A program made the position numbers and the translations under genes. Below the pieces are notes generated by a model. That model did not search any database. It saw only the letters and a program-made list of their open reading frames with translations, and was not told the DNA's origin. From Paratinospora sagittata (Eukaryota; Streptophyta; Magnoliopsida; Ranunculales; Menispermaceae), in NCBI GenBank assembly GCA_035771175.1, contig CM069604.1:17795115-17859114 (forward strand): a stretch of DNA of 64,000 bases, read 5' to 3'. Each line of letters begins with the position of its first letter. Position 1 is the first letter of the stretch. This document shows positions 32,940 through 45,848 of this stretch, piece by piece.

Positions 32940-34286
32940 GAGCAAGAGGATAGTCTTTTAGGAGTCCTTAGAGAACATAAATCAACTTTAGGATGGACCA
33001 TAGCAAACATAAAAGGAATTAGCCCTACCATTTGCACTTATAGGATCCACCTTGAGGATAATGCTAAACCTAGTCGTGAAAGCCAAAGACGGTTCGATCC
33101 TAACATGAAAGATGTGGTGTAGGCCGAAGTGCTCAAGTTGCTTGACGTGGGTATCATTTACCCCATCTTTGATAGCCAATGGGTAAGTCCTACCCAAGTG
33201 GTCCCTAAGAAGTTTGGGATTAAGGTAGTCTCGAATGAAAATAACGAATTAGTTCCTACTGGACAAACAACAGGTTGGAGAGTTTGCATAAACTACCAAA
33301 AATTGAATTCAGTCACTAAGAAAGGCCACTTCCCACTTCATTTTATTGATTGGATCCTTGAGAGGTTGGTTGGACATTCATTTTATTGCTTCTTGGATGG
33401 TTATTCTTGATACAACCAAATTGAGATCGCCCCTCAAGACCTAGAGAAAACAACATTTACATGTCCTTTTGGAACTTTCGCTTATAGGCGTATGCCTTTT
33501 GGCTTGAATAATGCACCTGCCATATTCCTAAGGTGCATGTTGAGCATATTTTCTGACACAGTTGAATGATTTTTAGAAGTCTTCATGAATGATTTCTCAA
33601 TTTTTGGTGACACATTTGATGAATGTTTGCAACATTTAAAGTTAGTTCTAATTTGGTGTGAGGAAAAACAATTGGTATTAAATTGGGAAAAATGTCACTT
33701 TATGGTTTCTAAAGGAATTGTTCTCGGGCACATAATCTCATCAAAAGGCCTTGAAGTTGACCAAGCCAAAATTGACCTCATTTCTCATTTGCCTACCCCT
33801 ATAAGCATTAAAGATATAAGATCTTTCTTAGGTCATGCTGGCTTTTATAGGAAGTTCATCAAAGACTTTAGCGAAATTTCTATACCCCTGTGTAACCTTT
33901 TGGCTAAGGATACTCCTTTTGTTTTCGATGATCAATGCCAACAAGCTTTTACAAAGCTTAAGGAGTTACTGACATCTTCCCCTATTATCCAACCTCCAGA
34001 TTGGACACTTCTTTTTGAGGTAATGTGTGATGCCAGTTACTGTGCCTTAGGAACCATCTTAGGGCAGAGAAAAAATAGATTACCTCATGTCATATACTAT
34101 GCTATTAAGACACTTAATAATGTTCAAATGAACTACTCTACCCTAGAGAAAGAGCTACTAACAATTGTTTTTGCCTTGGACAAGTTTAGGTCATACGTTA
34201 TAGGATCAAAAATCATCATTTACACTGATCATGCAGCCTTACGACACCTTTTATCTAAAAAGGGATACCAAGTCGTGCCTTATTAG
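32940..34286 (+). pseudogene. Athila-like reverse transcriptase and RNase H with mutated active site
   Basis: RT reads DVGIIYPIFDSQWVSPTQVV, WRVCINYQKLNSVTKKGHF, DWILERLVGHSFYCFLDGYS, a stop, YNQIEIAPQD, TCPFGTFAYRRMPFGLNNAP and VFMNDFSIFG. The usual FMDD box has Asn in place of the first Asp (codon AAT at 33588-33590). The wing and RNase H follow: [64 protein letters not shown]. In-frame stops at ~33122, 33408 and 33566. Not functional. Confidence 0.85.
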
Positions 34287-34289
34287 GTG

Positions 34290-35720
34290 GATCCTATTAC
34301 TACATGAGTTTGACCTAGAAATTAGAGACACGAAAGGTTTGAAAAATGTAGTTGTTGATCATTTATCTCGTCTTGTCCTAGATACTTCTTATGAGACTAT
34401 GCCTGTCTAAGAGACATTCCCTGATGAACAATTATTTTCTATTTTCCACACACCATGGTATGTAGACATTGCAAATTATTTAGTTACTAGTCATATTCCT
34501 TCCCACTGGACCTCTCAAGATAAAAAGAAATTTCATGCTGAGGTGACCAAATTCTTTTGGGATGACCCTTATTTGTTTAAATATTGCCCAGATCAGATTA
34601 TTAGGAGGTGTGTCCCTGAAAATGAACAACATTCTAGTTTGACTTTTTTTCATTCTGCTGAATGTGGTGGCCATTTTTCTGGAAAAAAGACTGCTTTTAA
34701 GGTTTTACAATGTGGATTCTATTGGCCTTTACTATGTCATGATGCCCATCTATTTTGTAAGTCTTGTGATCGTTGTCAAAGATTGGGTGGCATTGGAAAG
34801 CGAAATATGATGCCCTTATCCCCTATACTTATCATTGACATATTGACTTCATGGGCCCCTTTCCAGTCTCTTTTGGTAATATTTATATACTTGTGGTTGT
34901 TGACTATGTATTTAAATGGATTGGGGCCATAGCCTATAAGGAAAATAATCATAAAGTGGTCTTAAAGTTTTTGAAGGAGAACATTTTATCACAATTTGGG
35001 ACCCCTAGAGCCATAATAAGTGATGGAGGGATGCACTTTTGTAATCGACCTTTTGAAGCCTTAATGCATAAGTATGGCAGAACGCACAAAGTTGCAATCC
35101 CTTATCTCCCCCAAACAAGTGGTCAAGTCGAAGTTTCCAATCGGGAGATAAAGAACATTTTGCAAAAGACCATAAACCTAGATCGTAAAGATTGGTCTTT
35201 AAGACTAATTGATGCGTTATGGGCTTATTAGACTGCATATAAGACTAGGATTAGGAATGTCGCCTTACCATTTGATATTTGGGAAAGCATGCCACCTCCC
35301 CGTGGAGCTTGAACACAAAGCTTATTGGGCCATCAAAACCCTTAACTTTGACTTAGACAAAGCTGGAGCTCAAAGAAAGCTCATACTTAATGAGCTTGAA
35401 GAGCATAGAAGATTCTCTTACGAGAATGCTAAACTTTACAAAGAAAAAATGAAGATTTTCCATGACAAAAACATTCTCAGAAAGTCTTTTGAGCCAGGAG
35501 AAATTTTTTTATTATATGACTCTTGACTCCATCTCTTCCCTGGCAAGGTCAAGTCAAAGTGGAACCCATTCATTGTTCGGCATGTCGCCTCCTATGGCTC
35601 TGTTGAAATTGAGAACCCTAAATCGAGTAACATATTCACTGTTAATGGCCAAAGACTTAAGCCCTATCTTGATTACTTTGCCAATGAGACCACTTGAATG
35701 ATTCTTTGAGACCCTGATTA
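34290..35720 (+). pseudogene. Athila-like integrase, fragmented
   Basis: HHCC finger: FFHSAECGGHFSGKKTAFKV, then CKSCDRCQRLGGIGKRN. Core: [63 protein letters not shown]-terminal: [56 protein letters not shown]. Frame changes near 34840-34920 and 35225 and several stops. Confidence 0.8.
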
Positions 35721-35859
35721 TCATGACTAACGCTTTCAAAAACATAGTTTTGGAAGTGCGCTCAATTCAAAATGTCAGGACGTACCCTTCCTTCCCTTCA
35801 TTTCTATGTAGTTCAGTTGCATGTGTATGCATATTTTTATAATTCATTGTAGACAATGA

Positions 35860-37091
35860 AATGTTTAAGTTGGGGGCTGTACTACTTTGTTGTTTCGTTG
35901 AGATTTTTTTCTACCATTCTAACCAATTTTGTTATTTAAGGCATTTCCCTTCAAAATTTTCATTTTAAAAAAATAAATAGAAATGTGAATTTTGTTTTAT
36001 CTGCCAAGGGACTGGCAAAAACTAAGTTGGAGTGTGTTGATAATGCTCATTTTGACATTAAATTATTATCTTATAATAGAGCATTATCATATTTTAAGGC
36101 TCATGATTTGATAATTAATCTTAAAATATGTTTGACTTCTTTATTACATAAATTCATACATTTTCAAAGAAACAAATCTAGTAATTTTCAAATCACATGC
36201 AAGTTCATTATAGTTTTATTTCTCATTACTCAATATGTGTGTTAATTGTAGGAAAAGTAGATGTAATGAGAAGTTGATCATATTAGAGCGTGTGAGCTTA
36301 GGAGCCTCGAGATCATCAATTTTGAGAAGTAATCACCCTACTTGGTTTCATGACACATGGCATCATCCCATTCATTTATCATTTGAGTGGGAATTCTGTG
36401 AATCGCGAGGAGCATCTACGGTTACGATGGAAGTTGGAGGAATCTCAAGTCAAGAAGAACACATGGCACACATGAAAACATCTTCATCATACATCATCAT
36501 CTTGTAGTGGATCTCGAGAAAAAAAAATTAAGGGATGAGTTTGAGTTTATGAGAGAACCAAGCTTGATAGTGACATGTTAAGTGGTATCCCAAGAATCCC
36601 ACATGCTTCATTTTCCTTTTTAGCTTAGTCCTAACACCTCTTATTTCTTTTTCTTTTTTTTTCTCATAATGACCATTAGGGAAAGTCTCTCTTACACACT
36701 ACATTCTCTTTGATGTACATTGGTCACCCTTTCCCATGCTCTTTACTATGCATAACTATCTTTCACCCTTAATTTGAATTTTCTACCATCTTATACAAGA
36801 AGGGCAAAGAGAGCACGAGCCATTTTAACCATTCATCCACATCACCCTTAGACCATTTCCTATTGGTTCATCCTATCCCTTGATCATCTATTTAAACCCC
36901 TCAAATCCACACATGAGGGGAATCATTTTTATTTCATTATTTCCCTTGATCACTTAGGAGTTTTCCTTACTTCTCCTATTTTCATTTTTCACTTATTTTA
37001 TTTTTTGTTCTTTTATGACCTTTAAGTCTATGGAAGGTTAGGTCTTTTGTTAGGGCTAAGAGGAAGCCCTCTCCACTCTCTTCCTGGGAAT
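35860..37091 (+). mobile_element. 3' region and possible LTR of the Athila-like element
   Basis: Follows the integrase. GTTTAAGTTGGGGGC at 35861-35876 looks like a polypurine tract, and TATTTAAACCCC at ~36887 could be an LTR TATA box. Short ORFs (35985-36245, 36235-36507) have no motif I recognise; they might be remains of an env-like region. The right end is cut by the minus-strand LTR at 37092. LTR ends are not defined. Confidence 0.4.
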
Positions 37092-38630
37092 TGATCGTTA
37101 TTATTTGTATCGCAAGTGCACGACAGTTAAGTAATAATATAGACCAACGGTGAGTCAGGTATCGTCCTTAGGGATAGTTAATTTAACTGTTAAAAATGCC
37201 CAAAACTACTATAATCTTGATTTTATCTACATGATGAATTAATTGCTGAAAGAGTAAATTGAACCAAATCAAACAAAATTAAGTAAATCTAGTATAAACT
37301 AGAGAAAAATTAATGGATCGATAGTTCTAGGGAGATAATTTCACTATATTTATCAATTATGAATTGCTAAAATATATGCATCACTGATTAATCCATTAAT
37401 TTATAAGTCAAGAATCCCAATTCGTCTAATTCCCTCTCCCGAGTGATAAATTGAATTTATAATCCTACAATATTAGTTTCACTCTCCTGAGTCATAAAAC
37501 CAACACAATAGAAAATTCCTTAAGATCTATGATTCTCTTTAGCAACTTCATAGGAATTTATGGGTTTCCCAACTCAACATAAATTTTCTAGGTCATGTTC
37601 TTCCCATTCCAATCCAAAATCCCCCCTTCCGGGTGATAGATTCTAAATCTAAAACCATTCAAAAATTGGCCAGAGATTTAAAAGCATTAAGATAAGAAAA
37701 ACATAAATAAATCAATAGAATCAATCAAATGACACTTAAAAATATCAATTCATAATATCAAAATATAGATCCATCAAATCCCTAGATGAAATGTTTAGCT
37801 CATACTCAAATCCATTAATACGAGAATGAAAATTAAAGAAGTGTTCATCATCACAAATTGAAAGAAGAAATGAAATTAGAAACCCCTTTGACAAGATGAT
37901 CTCCTTCTTCAAGGTCCTTCAATCTGCAACATCTCTTCTTTAATGGTTTCTTCTTGCCTCCTTTCTATTCTAAACCTAACCTATTCTAATCTATTCTAAT
38001 TGTATCTAATGGTCTCTAATATCTAAAACAAACCTTAAAGTGAGCTTACATACAAGAAGGAGTCAAAAGACAAAAAAGCCCCCCATCCATAGCTAAAAAA
38101 TGAGCTTTAAGACAAAGAAAATACACACACACACCCAACGGCGCCGCAACGCCCAGTTTGTGAAAAATGCACATTGTGTGCATTTTTCTTGCTTAATCTT
38201 TGCTGGCTTTTGGTTCACATTGTGGGCATGTTCTTGACCTCATTTTGGCTTCAATTTCTCCTCATTAAGCTCCTTATTCACCTACAAGACAAAACACAAG
38301 AAACACAAGTAAATGATCTATATTAATCAAGTGATAAAATTCAATATGAAACTATGTATGAACTTGTAAAATGTGACAATATTAATATGTAAATGATGCA
38401 ATTGACTTTAGGAAAAATACCTAAAAATCATGATTATTTTTCTAAGCTAGCCTAATGCATTTTATTCATGAAAACCACTAAAACCAACTTATAAAACTCA
38501 TAAAAATATCTAAATGAACCTCAAACACTAAATATGAACAATTAATGCAAATATATCTGAAAACTAACTAGATGCACCTAAAAACCAATAAAATTATTAT
38601 GTACAACATTATCTAAAACTCAACTTATCA
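37092..38630 (-). mobile_element. 3' LTR of an Athila-like element (minus strand)
   Basis: On the minus strand it starts TGATAAGTTGAGTTTTAGAT at 38630 and ends AACGATCA at 37092 (TGAT/ATCA). It is preceded on that strand by a polypurine tract, so it is a 3' LTR and not solo. Related to 21344-22912 over the first 200 bp and beyond. Confidence 0.75.
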
Positions 38631-39606
38631 AATTCCCCCAAACTTAGACTTTGATCGTCCCGAGCAAAGAGAAAAATGAAAGTTGATCAAACAAACGCCT
38701 CACATATTCCAAGATGAACAAAGATTTGATAAAGTAGAATGGATTCTAATGATCACAAAGACAACACCAATTTTATACGCATAACACAAGGAAAGCTTTG
38801 AAAGTTTAAACTTGTTGTCTAGAATTTTAACCTACAAGACCATATCTTCTTTTCAATCCTCATTGACAACCAAACATAAAAGTCATTTACATGACCACTC
38901 ATAAATCATATAGATCAATGCAAGTAAGATAGAAATATGATCTCATAAAACAAAACAAGAACTTCATATGCTTGTTTTTCACACTTTTCTCCATTAATGT
39001 AGGATCCAATCCAATCAAAATCAATAGGTCTTTATTAAGCTTGTAATGTAAGGCCAAGGGTTAGAGGTATGTCAAAATGGATAAAATTTAAGTTCAAAGC
39101 ACCCAAAACATTTTTGATACATAGAACACTCTTGCATACAACTCATTGCCTTAGAAAATGAACCAAACCACATATTATCCAAAACTGGATTTTTTCAACA
39201 TTTTTCCTGCTCATTACCGCATATACAACCCCAAACTTATGTCACTTCCATACATAGATGAAGAAACATGATTTTTCTTTTCTTCTTATTATTTTCATTC
39301 TTCATCTTTTTCACATGACACACACATTTTGAACCTTTTCTCATCACCTTCTCATACATTTTTATTCCATAGCCCATATTCACATATTTTCCCATGCAAA
39401 AATAACCCAAACTCAACACAACTCACATTTTTTTTTTTAAAGAGTTAAGAGTGCTTAGGTAAAATTAAGGGAAATTTCAATCAAAGGCATTGACTAATCA
39501 ATTTTTGTGACAATACACAGGGTAAATGACTCAAAATGGGGTGACTAGGGGTAATATAATAGCTAGGTAGGCTTTATGGCTCAATTTATCCAAAAATGAC
39601 CTAAAT
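38631..39606 (-). mobile_element. Internal 3' end of the minus-strand Athila-like element with polypurine tract
   Basis: Minus strand reads GCTCGGGACGATC...AGTTTGGGGGAATT immediately before the LTR, the usual Athila/Tat ending. No ORF with recognisable motifs; the rest is the untranslated 3' region. It is cut at 39606 by another LTR. Confidence 0.6.
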
Positions 39607-40651
39607 TGTAACATTTTCACCCAAAAAGTTAGAAAAGGACAAAAAGGACAAGATTGGTATTATAGAAAAGTCAAAGGATAAAAATTGAAAAAGGACATAG
39701 TTGGTATTATTTAAAAAGAACTTTTTCTAGATATATCTCGAGAAAGAATATAATTGGTATTTTTGAAAAGAATCTTCTCGAGAACGCTCTTGAGCAACGG
39801 ATGAGACGATAAATAAATAAAAGTTCAAAGAAATTTTGGGAATGTGTTAAAAAGTTCATATTATAAATAGGGGGGGGGGGGTCATTTTCAGATTTCATTC
39901 AAACTTTTCAAAAACTCTTCTCGTTTAAGATTTTCGATATTTTCAAGAAAAGCTCAAGGAATTGCTATTTTACTACGCATTTCAAGGTGGGGACGAACCT
40001 ATGGTTTGTGCATTCCAGTCTTTTCATTAAGAGTTTATCTTCATACTATGGTTATGCACACGACTTTACTTTTACTAGTGAAATGTTATTTGGGTTGGAA
40101 GTTGGCCCTTGTGGAATGCTAGACGCAACTTATTTAGGGTTGGAAGCTGACCCTTGTTGGATTGCTAAATGCAGCTTATTTGGGTTGGGAGCTAGCCCTT
40201 GCTAGATTGCTAAATGCAGCTCATTATTTTGGAGTTCATAAACTATTTATTTGCTAGCAAAATTTCTATATGCATATGTGTGCAATTGTTGTTATTATAT
40301 TCCTGTTTGAATATTTATTTTGATGATTTGCCTAAAGTGTGGAAACCCGCTAGGGGACCCACTGGACATAAGCTCACCCTTCCTACTATATCTAAGGAAA
40401 CTAGTTATGGGGGCTGCACTTGCCGATAAAGAGGAAAACAAATAAATTGGTGATGTGGAATGAGACTTCAACATATAGGCGATGGAGAAGATCTCAAATG
40501 GATCAAGTTAACGTGATACATATATATATATCTAAATAATCTTAGCTTTATAGTCGTATAAATAAAAAGCTAAGACTCTGTATGTATAAATAAAAGTTGC
40601 GAAATAGTGCGTTCGTATGAGAAAATGGCTACAACAACCATATATGGGTTG

Positions 40652-40682
<31 letters not shown>

Positions 40683-40851
40683 GTATGTATGTACGTGATG
40701 TTTAAATACAAATAGAGTTTGAGCAATTGTGCACCCAATTTGTATATAAGTTGGTACATGGTTGGCATTACAACTGCTTACATTATGAGTAAAGAGAGCA
40801 AATGAGAAAAAGAAAATAAAAAAAGAAAGGAGAATAAATTAGGGTGTTACA
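39607..40851 (+). mobile_element. 5' LTR of a chromovirus-like element carrying the extra ORF
   Basis: Starts TGTAACATTTTCACCC and ends AGGGTGTTACA; TGTAAC/GTTACA is a perfect terminal inverted repeat. TATAAATAG at 39862-39870 gives a promoter ~255 bp into the LTR, followed by a G10 run. A primer-binding site follows the LTR end by 5 nt. The LTR includes the tandem repeats at 40086-40225 and a (TA)n tract at 40648-40680. Confidence 0.75.
40086..40225 (+). repeat. Three tandem ~55-bp repeats inside the LTR
   Basis: Imperfect copies of TTTGGGTTGGAAGYTGRCCC followed by TTG(T)GATTGCTAAATGCAGC. Confidence 0.8.
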
Positions 40852-40856
40852 ATTAA

Positions 40857-40868
40857 TGTTATCAGAGA
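40857..40868 (+). promoter_or_regulatory. Primer-binding site, slightly decayed
   Basis: TGTTATCAGAGA, one base from TGGTATCAGAG, located 5 nt after the LTR end, the same spacing as in the minus-strand copy at 1929-1941. Confidence 0.75.
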
Positions 40869-40935
40869 GTGACGAACACACTGAAACGACAGACAATTGC
40901 AATGAAATGTGACAAACTTTTGACATCAAAATTTT

Positions 40936-40937
40936 TG

Positions 40938-40986
<49 letters not shown>
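40936..40986. repeat. (TA)n(TG)n microsatellite
   Basis: Alternating TA then TG. It lies between primer site and extra ORF, as the TA tracts at 1640-1880 do in the related copy. Confidence 0.9.
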
Positions 40987-40987
<1 letters not shown>

Positions 40988-41249
40988 GTTATTTAGTAAC
41001 TGTCGGGGAAATGGTGAGTGATATACCAAATTGGATGTACATCGCATCCATATAAGTGTACTAGAAAAGTGAATGTAACATATTTGGTTAAGACATAAAT
41101 AATAGAAAAAGTTAACGAAAGTTAGAAAGAAGAAGGGAATGAAGAAGAAGAGATCGGAGACGAAGGATTAAAAAAAAAAAAAAGTTTAGCCTGGCCTGGC
41201 TGGGCTGCAACCCAACTACATGGCTGGGTGAGAACTAGCCATGACTAGT

Positions 41250-41510
41250 TCCCCAACCACGTGAGTGGGAGATATACATTAATAAATAAATAAATAAATA
41301 AAAATAAATTTTGGCCGGGCTACCACCCGGCCTTGCGCTAGACACCCCAGCCACGTGGCTGGGTAAAAACTTAGCCACGGGCTAGTTTCACCAAGCCACG
41401 TGGGCTGAGAAATGACCCAGCCAATGTTGGTTGGGTCATTGGTTGGGTCATGATTATGTTATTTTTTTTAAAAAAAAGAAAAAAGAAAAAAAAAGAACTC
41501 TATATATATG
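41250..41510 (+). promoter_or_regulatory. G-box cluster and TATA-like site upstream of the extra ORF
   Basis: Three CACGTG cores at about 41258, 41352 and 41397, the middle one inside the perfect palindrome CCAGCCACGTGGCTGG. They sit in DNA rich in GGCTGGG/CCCAGCC. CTATATATATGG follows near 41500, ~95 nt before the ORF start. Promoter function is inference only. Confidence 0.4.
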
Positions 41511-41602
41511 GAGCTCATATCTCTTTATATCTTAAAATTTTATATGTCCTCTCCTCAAATTTTCATTTACGATAGAAACCAATATTCATTCTACTTAATA
41601 CC

Positions 41603-42719
41603 ATGTCTAACAATCCTTATTTTAGAAATGCCAAAGCACAAAAACTTTGGCAAAAATATGAGAAAAAGGAAGCGAATTTGGGAAAGAATTACAAGATCAA
41701 TTCTGGTGATAAGCATAAAACAATACATTTTCTCTATGAAATTGGTTGGGGTGGCGCTCTCCAAATACCGTCTAAGGTACAAAAAGACTATGTGCGTTAT
41801 GTTTATTGCAACTTGGAAGAGATTGAAGAAGAATAAGACATGATGTCATCATATGTGGGATCAATAGAGATTGTGTTAACATAAGAAACATTAGGAAACA
41901 TGTTGAATATATCAACCGACATAGCACGAGTGTTCTTTAAATCACCTAATGACTTACCCAAAGAAGAAAGTTACGAAAAAATGGTACAAGTACTTATTTG
42001 GAACAAAGAATTTTCTATTAAAAGTCTTTCCTCAAAATTCCAAACTTTGAATAAAATAATAAATCAAAATATTATTCAAACGGCGAGACACCAAAATAGT
42101 GTCGGAATTTTTCCTTTTTTATCTATTATATAGTTTTGCCATAAGAAAACAAATATCACTACCCTATATCATACTTCAACGAATGAAGAAAGCAAGACAT
42201 TGCTCAACTTCAATTTTATCGTATGGGGGACTTATTATGAAAATTATACATTTTATGAAGATCAAACTACTCCCTGAAAAGCCATTAGTTTCTGTTAACA
42301 ATAAAGAAACAAGACATGATGGCCAAATAAGAGAAGACTTTAGAGCTATGATAGGTGAATCTAGTACTAGACCCGGTGAAGAAGATTTTAGATTCTATTT
42401 AAACGATCTGATACAAAATCTGGGTAGCCAAATGCAACAGAATAAGGAAGAACTTGAAAAGTTAATTGAAAACAAGTTTGATATTTTGGATAATAAGGTG
42501 ACTTTGTTGGATCAGGACATTCTTACCCTGCAAGGGCAGTGGGCAACGAGGCAAGAACCATTTATACCCTTGACTAGTCAACTTGCTCATCTAGAGTCTA
42601 CTTTAATGATAGATTTACAAGCACCAATTTTGACTCCACCAGTATCACCTGGACAACTCCTTGCCAACATCGAAGAATGGGCAGATTTTGTATCAAGGAA
42701 TGAGCAATTGCAAAGTTAA
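41603..42719 (+). pseudogene. Extra ORF, PF20167-like, diverged copy with a stop and a frameshift
   Basis: Starts MSNNPYFRNAKAQKLW. Stops at 41834 and 41882 and a frame change near 42110-42125 break it. Joined segments read FLYEIGWGG, YVRYVYCNLEEI, SYVGSIEIVLT, NMLNISTDIARVFF, then LLYSFAIRKQISLPYIILQR, which parallels LYCIEKGIKVFLPHLIIQ in the copy at 1-1493. SILSYGGLIMKII follows, then a predicted coiled coil (DLIQNLGSQMQQNKEELEKL...LDNKVTLLDQDILTLQ) and a stop at 42719. I first considered a plant pararetrovirus ORF, but the homology to the other two copies and its place between a primer site and the spacer repeats favour the retrotransposon extra ORF. Confidence 0.6.
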
Positions 42720-43258
42720 TACCTATTAGAAAACTTCCAGCCTGTATAGAACATTAGTTTGTAACTTTGTTACTAATATCATAATGTATAAAGTTTAACT
42801 TATTTCTTAGGTTGTGAATATTACATTACTTAAAATTTTTGCTATCATAATGTATATAGTTTAAATTATTTAATAGGTTGTGTATATAATTCTGGATATC
42901 GTCATGTATAAAGTTTAACTTATTTAAATTTTTTATTCGGTTGTGTGTGCATAAGACCATGTTTGATGGGGATAATGGCGAATCATAAGTTTTAATTTTG
43001 GGTATATTTGGGGTGGTATGGGACATCTCATGTATGATTCACAATTAAGACGAGTGAGGAGAAATCATCACATGACCATATTTGGTAATTATGAAAAAAG
43101 CTAGTTGATATTTTTTATCCTTAAATTCGAACGGTGTGGGACGTACGAATTTGATGAATAACTACTATTTACTTGATATTTCCATCAATTGTGATGTTTC
43201 TTTGAAAACTATAATTCACACTGCGACAAATTAGACATAACCACAAAATCGGTACCAA
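42720..43258 (+). repeat. Spacer after the extra ORF with ~120-bp GGTATGGGAC repeats
   Basis: GGTATGGGAC at 43015-43024 and GGTGTGGGAC at 43133-43142, 118 bp apart, each followed by a degenerate AATTTGATGAATAAC-like stretch. The same motif and spacing recur at 49932, 50056 and 50173, also just after an extra ORF. No coding sequence. Cut at 43258 by the next LTR. Confidence 0.6.
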
Positions 43259-45695
43259 TGTATGACACCCCATAGTTTTAATTATACATCAACATTAACT
43301 TATATGTATACCGACATGTATAAGTACACGTATTTTGTACGTAGAAGTCAAATATATGTGTGGATGATAGTACATAATAAAAATGCAATTAAAGAAATTG
43401 AATTACATAAATTAAATGAGGTAAATTAAATTATATGAATTAAATAAAAAGTGGAGTTGGGTATTAATTGGTGGATGGGAGCTTAGAATCAAATAAAAAT
43501 GGGTTGCTCATCTTTTTATTTTCTTTTTAATACAACACGTGTTAAGCTTGCTGGCAATCTGTTAGACACGTTTTGAGCTTAATGAACTGCTGGCACAACC
43601 TAAATTAAGTTGCTGAGTTGAAATGAAAATCAGTTTGAACAAGAGAGAACCAGAGAAAACGTTGAGGAAGAAGGAGAAGGCTTGGGTTGCCAATCCAAGG
43701 TAAATTTTTGGTATTTTGAACTAATGTTTCCAGTTTTGAACTTCTCTTGATGAGTTATGCAACATAGTTGATTTTGGTTGATTTCCAATGGTTAGATTGG
43801 ATGATTGGAAGAGTTGGTTTGATGATGGAAATTGGTGAAATTGGATTGTAATTGACTGGTAAATGTTTGCTTATTGTTTAGCAAGTGGTTTGGGTTTGAA
43901 TTTGAGATTGAATGGAAAACTCCACCTTAGCTATTGAACCAGCTGAGGGTTTGGAGCTCTTGTAATGGAGTTTTTGATGGGGTTAATTGTGTTTAGCTGG
44001 GTGATTATAACTCTGAATATTTGTATTAGTGTAATTGAGTTGTTGTTTGAATGGGAAATGTTACAGAGATTGGAATTTGGAAGGTGAATGGTGCTGGAAA
44101 AACTTAAATGTTGAGAATGTAATGGTAAAATGTTTATTGATGAATTGTGATCAATTTGATGATGAATTGACTGAAATTCAGTGACTAAAATTATGTGCAG
44201 GATATTCTGAAACTGTACATGTGTCTTGGTGAAGATCATGATAATCAATGGATGCTGGGAATTTGGGGAATGCAAGTGAAATAGTGAAAGTGCTAAGTGA
44301 GCAGTGAGCTAGAATTTAGTAGAGTTGGCAATTGACTTGTGTTAGAGTAGTAATCACTATAAGTATATATTAATGAAGTGAGAAATATATTAATATATTA
44401 ATATGTACATATATTAATATATAAATGAGTATATGTTAATATATTAATATGTATATATAGTAATATATGCATGAAGTTGAGAAGTATATTAATATATGAA
44501 TGGGGTTGAGACTTATTTTATGGCATACAAATATATTGATGGAATAATATATTGGTGGGATTGAGATGTTTATATATCGATAATATTAAGTTTCATGATT
44601 ATATATTGACACGTAGTACTTGTGGGCATATTTGAGAGTGAAATCATATGGGAAATAACCAGTTATCATCGTTTGGTGAAATTACAACAAAGTTTGGAAT
44701 AGGTAGGGACATTACACAACGGTAGTGATATTTGGTGAGCATTAGGCTGTTGACATTGGGTGAGTATTCTTCCATTTCTTGGTTATTTTGTATTGCATTG
44801 TAGCTATGAACTGTTTGCAATGATAAGCATGTATGAATGCCATGGTATATAATTGCGTTGATTGAATTCATGAAAAAAATATTTCCAAAACGACGCATGT
44901 CTAACTTATAAGAACATGTTAGAACATGAGTCATTCCAGGAATAGGTCTCGCATGAGTAGTACCTTGAGTATCTTATGGCTTAGTGGTTGTCTTGGAATT
45001 GATTGTGATGAAATTGAGTATGAGAGGACAGTTAGGCTATCCTTGTTTGGGCCAAACGAGGGGTGAGTCCCGCTCTATACTTAGAAGGTGGGAAATGGAT
45101 ATGACTTTCAGTGGGAAAGTGAAATTATTTTGAAAAATGTTGCAGGAAGCTCCAAGCTATTTTGTGCATATATGTATTGTTCTCTTTGCATTTGAATCTT
45201 TAAATGTATTTGATTTTGATTTTATCAACATGTTTATTAAATGCATATGAATGCCATAGAATGGAAATTACTCACTGAGCTTGTTGTAGCTCACCCTATT
45301 GCCTCCAATATTTAAGGTAAAGACCCAAAAGGAAAAGAAAAAGCAAAAAAAGGATAAACCTTCTACTGAAACTCTACTTGCTATGTATGTATGGAGGAAA
45401 CTGTTAAAATACGATTACTTTTGATATGTATAATTAGCATGTAATACATATATTATCACTTAGACGAGTGGAGTGATGATATGACTTCTAGTTGATACAT
45501 TAGGGTATGAAATATTGTTATGATAATGGCTTTGGATATTTATTAATGATTTTGATTTGTGATCTATTAGGAAATTTTGAAATTCGTGAATTTACATTGA
45601 GGCTGACAGTGTATTGTACACTGTATACGAAAATGTATAGTGTATAGTACACTGTGTCGGTCATGACGTTAGCCTACGTAAGGGGTGTCGTGACA
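43259..45695 (+). mobile_element. 5' LTR (2.44 kb) of another Ty3/gypsy element
   Basis: Starts TGTATGACACCCC and ends GGGGTGTCGTGACA, near-mirror ends. It is followed 4 nt later by a primer site, then gag. The left edge lies inside the spacer of the preceding element, so this element appears to have inserted there. It contains ATATTAATATATTAATA repeats at 44370-44500. The 3' LTR is absent, so boundaries rest on one copy. Confidence 0.7.
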
Positions 45696-45699
45696 TAAT

Positions 45700-45710
45700 T
45701 GGTATCAGAG
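45700..45710 (+). promoter_or_regulatory. Primer-binding site, tRNA-iMet type
   Basis: TGGTATCAGAG, 4 nt after the LTR end. Confidence 0.85.
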
Positions 45711-45848
45711 AAAGGTTAGGCTTAAGAACATGAAAGATTAAAAGCCTTATTATATTATGATTGTTTGTATGGGTATAGGTATGGGTAATCAGATTATTTT
45801 TATAAATAAATGATTTGACTGACTGACTGATATTTTCTCTCTCTGTGA

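Noticed and set aside
41603..42719. Endogenous pararetrovirus ORF
   Set aside because: The TATA box and small ORFs suggested it, but there is homology to the extra ORFs at 1-1493 and 49100-49816, and an LTR and primer site lie upstream.
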